NCBI GenBank assembly: GCA_024403515.1
Contig: JAKSRS010000003.1
Span: 62,001-126,000 of the forward strand
From: Lachnospiraceae bacterium
Lineage (GTDB): Bacteria; Bacillota; Clostridia; Lachnospirales; Lachnospiraceae
Direction: 5' to 3'
DNA: 64,000 nt
Part shown: piece by piece, positions 52,409 to 59,252 of the stretch
Layout: each line of letters starts with the position of its first letter
Numbering within the stretch: the first letter of the stretch is position 1
The notes under the pieces: model-generated
Told to the model about the DNA's origin: nothing
Seen by the model: only the letters and a program-made list of their open reading frames with translations
Databases searched by the model: none
Program-made: the position numbers and the translations under genes

Positions 52409-53665
52409 TTATTCGTATCTGAGGGCCTCGATGGGGTCCATCTTAGCTGCCTTGTTAGCAGGGTAGTATCCAAAGAAAATACCGATTGCCATTGAGAAGG
52501 TAATCGAAAGTATAATTCCTCGAACGGAAGGTGATGCAGGACAATCAAGAAGGTTGGCTGCAAATATTCCTAAAAGACATCCTAAGATAATACCTATGAT
52601 ACCGCCGATTACACAGATAACAATTGATTCGACTATGAACTGAACTCGAATTGAACTGTTAGGAGCACCAAGCGCTTTTCTTGTTCCGATTTCTCGGGTT
52701 CTTTCCGTGATTGAAACGAGCATGATGTTCATAACACCGATACCACCAACCAAAAGCGCAATTCCAGCGATAACTGAAATACCAAGAGTAAGCTTGTTCA
52801 TCATATCGCTCATGGATTCAACAATTGAAGCCATTGAGTAGGCGTCTATGTAAACTCGGTTGTTTTTTAGGTAATACTTACTTGAAAAGAAGCTTTTAAT
52901 CTCCTTTACAAAGTCATCGGGGTTTATTCCGGAAACAGTCATAACACCAAACTGAGTGAATGTATCTGAGTGAGTAAGGCTTGTAGCGCACCTAAGTGGC
53001 ACATACACGCTTGTTCTTACATTCTTACCGGCTGTGATACCAAAACTTGAAAAGGAATTTGTGTATTCGTAAACACCAATAACTGTAAAGTCGATGTTCT
53101 TTCCATTTACTTCACAGGAGATGGTAGAGCCGATAGCCTTGCTATTGTCGCTTTCAAACATGTTTTCAACAAGCTTGTCGGATACCAGGCAGACCTTAGA
53201 ACCGGTCTCCGTCTCATGAGTGGAGAAGAATCGTCCATCCAAAAGTTTGGTATCGTTCAAAAGAAAGTATCCAAGACTGGTGCCACTTATTGAAATACTG
53301 GCATTTAAGTTTCCATCAACAGCCTTACCGGAACCAATCTGCTGTTCTAATGAGATTGCAGTGATCTTATCATCAAAGGTTTCGCTAAGATCTACGAGCA
53401 TGTCTTTGGTGATGAAGTCGGAATCTTTAACGATTGAACCGTTGTCTGAATTTTCATCAGTCATGTTTAAGTAAACAGTAATATTGTTGGCACCAAGTCC
53501 TGCCATAGTGTTTGTAAGTGTTCCTGTAAGGGAGTCACCTACTGTCATGATGGCGATAACGGAACCGATACCGATGATGATACCAAGCATTGTAAGTAAT
53601 GCTCGCATCTTATTTGCTTTTAAACTAAAGAGAGCAAGTCTGATATTTTCCCAAAGAAGTGTCAT
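52409..53665 (-). CDS. MacB-type ABC permease
   Basis: The 418-aa protein has the MacB_PCD layout: N-terminal membrane segment after NIRLALFSLKANKMRALLTM, a large extracytoplasmic domain, and three C-terminal segments with VGGIGVMNIMLVSITERTRE and the closing GYYPANKAAKMDPIEALRYE. It is a stand-alone permease whose ATPase is the separate gene upstream (4-base overlap). It probably works with the MacA-like adaptor of the same operon. Confidence 0.9.
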   Translation of the reverse strand: MTLLWENIRLALFSLKANKMRALLTMLGIIIGIGSVIAIMTVGDSLTGTLTNTMAGLGANNITVYLNMTDENSDNGSIVKDSDFITKDMLVDLSETFDDKITAISLEQQIGSGKAVDGNLNASISISGTSLGYFLLNDTKLLDGRFFSTHETETGSKVCLVSDKLVENMFESDNSKAIGSTISCEVNGKNIDFTVIGVYEYTNSFSSFGITAGKNVRTSVYVPLRCATSLTHSDTFTQFGVMTVSGINPDDFVKEIKSFFSSKYYLKNNRVYIDAYSMASIVESMSDMMNKLTLGISVIAGIALLVGGIGVMNIMLVSITERTREIGTRKALGAPNSSIRVQFIVESIVICVIGGIIGIILGCLLGIFAANLLDCPASPSVRGIILSITFSMAIGIFFGYYPANKAAKMDPIEALRYE

Positions 53666-54375
53666 GACGAAGCCCCCTTTCTTTCAGAAATGATTTCTCC
53701 ATCTTTAAGAGTAATCATTCTTTCAGTCTCTTCTGCAAGTTCAGGAGAGTGGGTGATAAGTACAATGGTTTTACCCTGCTCTTTGTGCAGCTTATGAAAG
53801 ATATCCATAACAAGGCGTCCGGTAGCAGAGTCAAGAGCACCTGTAGGTTCATCTGCAAGTATAATAGCCGGATCATTGGCCATTGCTCTTGCTATAGCAA
53901 CTCTTTGCTTCTGACCACCTGAAAGTTCTTCAGGAAGGTGCTTCATACGTTCTTCCATCCCTACCAAAGTAAGAAGTTCTTCGGCTCTTTCGGCTCTTGC
54001 CTTTCTGGGAACGCCGCCGTAAAGCATTGGCATTTCGACATTTCTTATGGCATTTGTTTTGGAAATCAGGTTATAAGTCTGGAAAACAAAGCCGATTTTC
54101 TGATTTCTGATACCGGAAAGTTCGCTATCTTTAGCGGAGATTACATCAACACCATCTAAGGTATATTCACCGCTCGTGGGTCTGTCTAAGGCACCTATGA
54201 TATTCATAAGTGTTGATTTACCTGAACCGGACTGACCTACAATAGCAACAAACTCACCTTCATATACGTCCAAGTTTATTCCTTTTAAAACGTGAAGCTC
54301 ATTAGGAGTTCCAATAAAGAAGTTTTTCCGGATATCCCTTAATGTAATTATAGGTTTCCTTTCTTTTGCTTCCAT
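53662..54375 (-). CDS. MacB/LolD-type ABC ATPase
   Basis: The 237-aa ATPase has Walker A GQSGSGKST, signature LSGGQKQRVAIARAMA and Walker B IILADEPTGALDS. It is coupled to the permease (4-base overlap) and to the adaptor gene (start within the stop, TAATG-like). Confidence 0.9.
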   Translation of the reverse strand: MEAKERKPIITLRDIRKNFFIGTPNELHVLKGINLDVYEGEFVAIVGQSGSGKSTLMNIIGALDRPTSGEYTLDGVDVISAKDSELSGIRNQKIGFVFQTYNLISKTNAIRNVEMPMLYGGVPRKARAERAEELLTLVGMEERMKHLPEELSGGQKQRVAIARAMANDPAIILADEPTGALDSATGRLVMDIFHKLHKEQGKTIVLITHSPELAEETERMITLKDGEIISERKGASS

Positions 54376-56228
54376 TAGAATCCTCCTGTCGCACCGGTTT
54401 CTTCCATATAAAGACCAATGTTAGAGAACAATCCGTTTGAAGGAATTACAATAGTTGTTCCAGCTTTTAATTCGTCGCTGAAAATTTCAATATAGTAGTC
54501 GCTTTCAAGTCCCTTAGTAACTATTACTCTGTGGCTTTCATAGCTTGTATCTGCGTTCTGATATTTTTTAAGTTCATCTGAAGATATGGGGCCGTTTCCT
54601 GCTGTAAGTGCTGAGAAATCAATAGGTGCACCGCTGTCGAGTACTTCAACAAAGAAGTTACCCTTTTCATCTACCTGAATAGCATCGAAGGGAACACAAA
54701 GAGCGTTCTTTTTCTCTTCAATAACGATTTCAAGTTTTGCTGTCATATCAAGGCGGATGTCATCATTAGCGGATAAAACGGAGATAACTACCTTGTACTG
54801 AACTGCCTGTAAACCACGCTCTGCACGGGGTGAAACTGTTTTAACGACACCTTCAAGCTTTGTATCGCCGGTACCGTTTGTCTTAATAGAAACCTTCTGA
54901 CCTACCTTAATCTTGGGGATGTCATATTCATCTATATAAGCAGTTACTTCATAAGAAGATGTATCTTCAATTGTAACGATTGCACCGCTTGAGCATGCTT
55001 CGCCTTCAGTAACACTTATTGAAGTGATGATACCGTCGATAGGAGACTTGATTGTGCAATCATCAATCTGTTCTTCAACTTTTTCGATGCTTGATTCCAT
55101 ATTTCTTTTTGAAGAATCTGCATTGATATTTGTCGAAGCAAGAGCATCTTTTCTTGCAAGAACGTTCTGCTCTGTACTTCTTGCTGTGTCGTCTCTTGCC
55201 TGAATTGTCTGCTCTAATGCATCCTTATAAGGAGAAAGAACATCGTTTTGTGCCTCGTATGCATCTTTTAAAAGGGTTTCAGCCTTTAAAAGACCTTCGT
55301 ATTCAGCGTTCAGCTTTTGAAGCTCAGCTTCTGTTGCCGTCTTGTTTTCTTTTATCTTCTCATATTCTGAAAACTTATCGTTATAAGTGTTGTTATAATC
55401 GTTTAATGAATGAACAAACTCTTTAATAGAGTTTTTGATTTCTTCATCATTTCCTGAATAGATAGATTTGGTTGTGATATTTTCTTTATAGCCAATTGAA
55501 ACTGTTTCAATAACTGAAGAGTCAACTTCAATACCCTTAGCCTTCAAATCGTGAAGAAGATTTAATAAAGACTTTGCTGTTGAAGAGAAGTTAGAGTCAA
55601 TACCTTTTCTTTCACTTCGGTTGGCTTCAATGCTCTTATATATTTCCTGAGCCTGCGCATTTAAGACCTGCATTTTTTCATATACTTTAGCTGTATCTGC
55701 GTGAGCTTCAGCATACTTTGAATAAGCTTCGTCAACTTTACCCTGATACTTATCAACCTTTTCCTGGGCTTTGTTAACGCGGTCATTAGCGCGTCCGTTT
55801 TCAATCTGCTGGGTTTCAACTGCGTTATCTAAAGCTCTCGAAGCAGATCCTCTTTCAATATTTGTAAGTTTGGAACTTGTAGACTTGGAATATTCAGCGT
55901 CATCAAGTTTTTCAGCAAGGTTAGAATCATCAAGAATACAAATGATGTCATCTTTTAATACCTTATCTCCAAGGCTGACGTTGACCTTATCAACTGTAGT
56001 TCCAACAAATGATGTTGTTAATATTCTTGTGGAAAGTGAAGTGATTGTTCCGGAAGCGGATACGGAGTTTACGATATCTCTCTGTTCAACTTCGGCTGTC
56101 TTGGCTGAGTTGCTCATGTTGGAAAGAAGATTACTTGCTCTTTTGGCGCAAGATGTGGCCCAGATTCCAAGGCCCACAACAAGAGCGATTACAACGATAA
56201 TGATAATCAGTTTCTTATGTTTCTTCAT
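54375..56228 (-). CDS. MacA/HlyD-type membrane fusion protein with long coiled coil
   Basis: The 617-aa protein has an N-terminal anchor (residues 6-27; a Cys at 28 is not a good lipobox), a biotinyl-lipoyl half-motif, an unusually long Glu/Lys/Ala/Asn-rich coiled coil (about residues 110-400), then the second lipoyl half (KSPIDGIITSISVTEGEACS) and beta-barrel. MacA proteins are usually near 370-400 aa, so the extra length lies in the coiled coil. In a Gram-positive envelope it could span the wall. AAAGGGA precedes ATG 56228. Confidence 0.85.
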   Translation of the reverse strand: MKKHKKLIIIIVVIALVVGLGIWATSCAKRASNLLSNMSNSAKTAEVEQRDIVNSVSASGTITSLSTRILTTSFVGTTVDKVNVSLGDKVLKDDIICILDDSNLAEKLDDAEYSKSTSSKLTNIERGSASRALDNAVETQQIENGRANDRVNKAQEKVDKYQGKVDEAYSKYAEAHADTAKVYEKMQVLNAQAQEIYKSIEANRSERKGIDSNFSSTAKSLLNLLHDLKAKGIEVDSSVIETVSIGYKENITTKSIYSGNDEEIKNSIKEFVHSLNDYNNTYNDKFSEYEKIKENKTATEAELQKLNAEYEGLLKAETLLKDAYEAQNDVLSPYKDALEQTIQARDDTARSTEQNVLARKDALASTNINADSSKRNMESSIEKVEEQIDDCTIKSPIDGIITSISVTEGEACSSGAIVTIEDTSSYEVTAYIDEYDIPKIKVGQKVSIKTNGTGDTKLEGVVKTVSPRAERGLQAVQYKVVISVLSANDDIRLDMTAKLEIVIEEKKNALCVPFDAIQVDEKGNFFVEVLDSGAPIDFSALTAGNGPISSDELKKYQNADTSYESHRVIVTKGLESDYYIEIFSDELKAGTTIVIPSNGLFSNIGLYMEETGATGGF

Positions 56229-56452
56229 GTTTAGTTATCCCTTTATAAATGTAGTTTTATAGTTTACACATATGAACAGTTTAATTATTTACCTTATTAA
56301 TGTACTGATTTCAAGAAAAAAATAATTAAAAAAAACTAAAGTCTCTATATATTGTGTCCGATATATAAAATGAAACAATATGTAGCAATGGATTGCGTCG
56401 ATGAGATATTCGATTACTTGTTATGGTGACATACACCGGTCAGGAGGTTGGT

Positions 56453-56623
56453 ATGCGTAGTGTTTTATTAGGAAACTATGAAGTGTACAGCATTATTAAC
56501 AGTGCTGGAAACAAAAAAGCGGCAGCAGAGGATAACAACAAAAAGATAGAAAGCGATTCCAAAGATAAAAAGATTGACAGATTCAGCATTCTTTTGGATA
56601 CACAGATTAAATCTATGAGTTAA
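56453..56623 (+). CDS. Small Lys/Asp-rich protein, unknown function
   Basis: ATG 56453 follows CAGGAGG by 6 bases. The product of 56 aa has a short hydrophobic-aromatic start (MRSVLLGNYEVYSIINSAG) and a highly charged remainder with many Lys and Asp. It has no signal peptide or motif I recognise. A terminator follows within 10 bases, which supports a monocistronic real gene. Confidence 0.55.
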   Translation: MRSVLLGNYEVYSIINSAGNKKAAAEDNNKKIESDSKDKKIDRFSILLDTQIKSMS

Positions 56624-56631
56624 GTTGGCTG

Positions 56632-56659
56632 AAAAAGAGGGCTTTTAGTCCTCTTTTTT
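56632..56659 (+). terminator. Intrinsic terminator after the small protein gene
   Basis: AAAAAGAGG (56632-56640) pairs with CCTCTTTTT (56650-56658), followed by T. Confidence 0.75.
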
Positions 56660-56710
56660 CTTTGTTATAATTCCCTTGGAGAGATTTGATTTCGGGGGAG
56701 AAAGTACAAT

Positions 56711-58216
56711 ATGAGATTAAGTGAACTACTTAGGTTTAACAAAATAGTTATTCAGTGCCACGATAACCCTGATGCAGACGCTATCGCGAGCGGCTGGGCC
56801 TTATACAAATATTTTTCTTCACACGAAAAAGATGTCAGATTAGTCTATTCGGGAAATATGCAGATTACGAAAAATAATCTGCTTCTTATGAAAAATCTAT
56901 TTAAAATCCCTTTGGAATATGTTGAAAGATTATCTAAACCGGAACTTTTGATTACTGTAGACTGCCAGTATGGAGAAGGAAACGTAACCAAGTTTGATGG
57001 CGATAACATTGCAGTTATTGATCATCATCAAAGCACCTATCAGCTTCCCGAACTTAGTGAAGTAAGAAGCAATATCGGTTCATGCTGTACCATAGTGTGG
57101 AAAATGTTAAAGGATGAAGGCTTTGATGTTAATAAGTATGACAACGTACCGACCGCCTTGTATTATGGTCTTTTAACTGATACCAACAACTTTTCTGAAG
57201 TTTTCCACCCTCTCGACAGGGATATGCAGGATTACCTTATTGTAAAGAGTACTATGATAAGAAGGTTTAAAAACAGTAACCTTTCAATGTCAGAACTTAA
57301 GATTGCGGGTAATGCCCTTGAAAATAGCGAGTACAACATTGAGCATCACTTTGGTATGGTTGAGGCACAGCCTTGTGACCCTAATATTCTTGGTATCATA
57401 AGCGATATGCTTTTAGAGGTACATCTTATTGATACCTGCATTGTCTACAGTGTGCTTGATTACGGTGTTAAATTCAGTATAAGAAGCTGTATAAGAGAAG
57501 TTCAGGCGAGTGAGCTTGCGGAATACATATCTGAAAAGAACGGCTCCGGTGGTGGCCATTTGGAAAAGGCCGGCGGTGTACTTAAAATGGAGCTTCTTGA
57601 AAGCAACGGCGTTGATCTTTCCAAAGAAGGAATCAGAGACTACATATATAATAGGATGGTTGAGTACTACGAATCCACAAAGATTATATATGGAGAAGAG
57701 GAAGAAAACGACTTAATGTCAATGCGTTCTTTTGTCAAAAGAAAGTTTTTGATGGGATATGTAGATCCCGAGGAAATCGGTCTTTCAAACAGAAACGTTA
57801 CTATTCGTACCTACGAAGGAGACGTTGATGTTTATTTAACGGAAGATATCTACATTATGATTGGAATTCATGGCGAGGTATATCCTATTAGAAAGGTTAA
57901 CTTTGAAAGAGGATATGAAAGAACTGATGTAAGTTACGAATTTGTGGGCGAGTATGAGCCGACTATTAAATCGGGAAAGGGTGATTTCAATATTCCTCTT
58001 ATTAACTTTGCCCGTCCCTGTTTATCGATTAGCGAGCATGATGTTTGCGCGAAGGTTCTGGATTGCCGTGTGAAACTTTTTGATTCGTGGGAGAGCGAGA
58101 AGTACATTCTTGGAAAGCCCGGCGACTACATCGTGGCTACGCAGGATGATGTGAGAATAATAGAAAAGAAGTACTTTGAACTGATGTATGAAGAAGTTGA
58201 GACATCGGTGCAATAG
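56711..58216 (+). CDS. DHH/DHHA1 phosphoesterase with extra C-terminal domain
   Basis: The 501-aa protein has the NrnA/RecJ-like motifs HDNPDADAIASGW, VDCQYG, DHHQST (DHH) and the DHHA1 motif GGHLEKAGG at about residue 278. These enzymes hydrolyse nanoRNA, pAp or cyclic dinucleotide products. NrnA-like proteins are about 310-340 aa; here some 170 residues follow, with VRTYEG-like beta strands and a closing GKPGDYIVATQDD, which I could not assign. ATG 56711 follows GGGGGAGAAAG. Confidence 0.85.
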   Translation: MRLSELLRFNKIVIQCHDNPDADAIASGWALYKYFSSHEKDVRLVYSGNMQITKNNLLLMKNLFKIPLEYVERLSKPELLITVDCQYGEGNVTKFDGDNIAVIDHHQSTYQLPELSEVRSNIGSCCTIVWKMLKDEGFDVNKYDNVPTALYYGLLTDTNNFSEVFHPLDRDMQDYLIVKSTMIRRFKNSNLSMSELKIAGNALENSEYNIEHHFGMVEAQPCDPNILGIISDMLLEVHLIDTCIVYSVLDYGVKFSIRSCIREVQASELAEYISEKNGSGGGHLEKAGGVLKMELLESNGVDLSKEGIRDYIYNRMVEYYESTKIIYGEEEENDLMSMRSFVKRKFLMGYVDPEEIGLSNRNVTIRTYEGDVDVYLTEDIYIMIGIHGEVYPIRKVNFERGYERTDVSYEFVGEYEPTIKSGKGDFNIPLINFARPCLSISEHDVCAKVLDCRVKLFDSWESEKYILGKPGDYIVATQDDVRIIEKKYFELMYEEVETSVQ

Positions 58217-58231
58217 ATAAATGTAATGTGT

Positions 58232-58273
58232 AAAAAGCTCACTTACCGGAAATACCCGGCAAGTGAGCTTTTT
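58232..58273. terminator. Bidirectional intrinsic terminator
   Basis: AAAAAGCTCACTT (58232-58244) pairs with AAGTGAGCTTTTT (58261-58273), with an inner CCGG pair and a T-run. It ends just at the stop of the small convergent gene. Confidence 0.9.
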
Positions 58274-58274
58274 T

Positions 58275-58520
58275 TTAGCTTTTCGAAATTGAGTTGTTAT
58301 TCATTAATGAAGCATTTGTAAAATCAGCTGCTGCTGATGTGCTGGTGAAGCCTCCAATTGCGGAACCTTCAAAGACTTTGTCTGAATATTTTGTTGGCTC
58401 GCCATGCGGTTCGTCTACTGAACGAAGGTAAGCCTGATCTTCAGCAAGTTCTTTAAATTTCTTATTAAGAAAACGGATGAAGAAAAATAATGCGACGCAA
58501 AATACAATAAATCCAATCAT
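58275..58520 (-). CDS. Small single-span membrane protein
   Basis: ATG 58520 follows AAGGAGGTTT, a near-perfect ribosome binding site. The 81-aa product has one N-terminal membrane segment (residues 3-19), a basic stop-transfer stretch (FLNKKFKEL) and a soluble tail rich in Ser, Thr and Ala. No family was recognised. Confidence 0.6.
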   Translation of the reverse strand: MIGFIVFCVALFFFIRFLNKKFKELAEDQAYLRSVDEPHGEPTKYSDKVFEGSAIGGFTSTSAAADFTNASLMNNNSISKS

Positions 58521-58676
58521 GGTCGAAACCTCCTTATATGTGTGTGTTTAAGTTGATTATACTGTACCACATTTCACGTTGGGATAATACTGCAAAAAGT
58601 GCGAAATAGGCGCAATTGTTACCCAAAGTACTGCTTTGCGACCCAAAGCGCTGCTTTTGTTACCCAAGCACTGCTT

Positions 58677-58794
58677 TTGTTACCTCAAGCACTGCCAATC
58701 ATCATGAATCAGCTAAAGCTGATTCAGCTGATGGGCTGACGCAATTGTTACCTCAAGCACTGCCAATCATCATGAATCAGCTAAAGCTGATTCA
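58677..58794. repeat. Direct repeat of 50 bases, two copies
   Basis: 58677-58726 and 58745-58794 are identical (offset 68 bases). The first copy's right half of the palindrome is truncated. Confidence 0.9.
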
Positions 58795-58804
58795 TGATGA
58801 TTGG
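58763..58804. repeat. Perfect 20-bp-arm inverted repeat
   Basis: Arms 58763-58782 and 58785-58804 are fully complementary with only two bases (AA) between, giving a cruciform or a very strong hairpin. Confidence 0.9.
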
Positions 58805-58817
58805 GGCTGCGCCCTAT

Positions 58818-58887
58818 AAACCAAAAGAACCACAACTTATCTCGTTCAAGTAAACTTGACTCGACTAAGTTATGGTTCTTTTGGTTT
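58818..58887. repeat. 22-bp-arm inverted repeat with nested hairpin
   Basis: Arms 58818-58839 and 58866-58887 match except for one position. A TCAAGT/ACTTGA hairpin lies in the loop. Confidence 0.85.
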
Positions 58888-58903
58888 GCAGTGCTTGGGT
58901 AAC

Positions 58904-58939
58904 AAAAATCTCAGGCCTGCACGAAGCGAAGTCTGAGAT
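58904..58939 (-). terminator. Intrinsic terminator of tRNA-Lys
   Basis: On the minus strand ATCTCAG pairs with CTGAGAT, followed by TTTTTG, starting 8 bases after the tRNA 3' end. Confidence 0.75.
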
Positions 58940-58946
58940 CCGATAG

Positions 58947-59019
58947 TGCGCCTCCAGGGGCTCGAACCCTGGACACCCTGATTAAGAGTCAGGTGCTCTA
59001 CCAACTGAGCTAGAGGCGC
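58947..59019 (-). tRNA. tRNA-Lys (anticodon CUU)
   Basis: The minus strand folds as a 73-base cloverleaf without an encoded CCA: acceptor GCGCCTC/GAGGCGC, D-arm AGCTCAGTTGGTAGAGCA, anticodon stem CCTGA/TCAGG with loop CTCTTAA (anticodon CTT), T-arm CCAGG/CCTGG with GTTCGAGCC. It is a single isolated tRNA with its own promoter and terminator. Confidence 0.97.
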
Positions 59020-59062
59020 GTTTTATGTGGTTTTTACTGTGTTGCTCGTCACAACAAAAATG

Positions 59063-59091
59063 ATATTAGCATAAGGCATTATATTTGGCAA
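59063..59091 (-). promoter_or_regulatory. Promoter for tRNA-Lys
   Basis: On the minus strand TTGCCA (59091-59086) and TAATAT (59068-59063) are 17 bases apart, about 44 bases before the tRNA. The rest of the gap to 59252 is T-rich. It holds a plus-strand TATAAT at 59155-59160 with a poor -35, a possible promoter for the TPR gene. Confidence 0.6.
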
Positions 59092-59252
59092 GTGTTTTTT
59101 TGAAAAAATTTTACTTTTTTTTCGTAGGGTTTTTTAGGGGATTTTTTAACGCATTATAATAGGTAAGAAAGTCCTTCTTTTTATACTATATTTGGTGGTT
59201 ATTCCTTGCCACAGTCTATATGATGTGATAGACTTTATACGATAGCGAAGCT

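Larger units (their letters stand above)
58611..58907. repeat. Palindrome-rich composite repeat block
   Basis: About four degenerate direct copies of a 20-21-base unit (consensus like GTTACCCAAGCACTGCTTTT) lie at 58618-58697. The same unit occurs inverted at the right end: 58888-58907 is the exact reverse complement of 58655-58674. Between them are a duplicated 50-base segment and two long inverted repeats. No protein gene fits this stretch. It looks like a MITE or palindromic intergenic repeat, but no transposase or clear target duplication is visible. Confidence 0.75.

Noticed and set aside
58616-58819. Plus-strand open frame of 67 codons
   Set aside because: It lies wholly in the palindromic repeat block, has no ribosome binding site and encodes repeated CF/SAKADSADGL-like segments produced by the repeats.
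58611-58907. CRISPR array
   Set aside because: The repeats are palindromic and variable, with no regular unique spacers and no cas genes.
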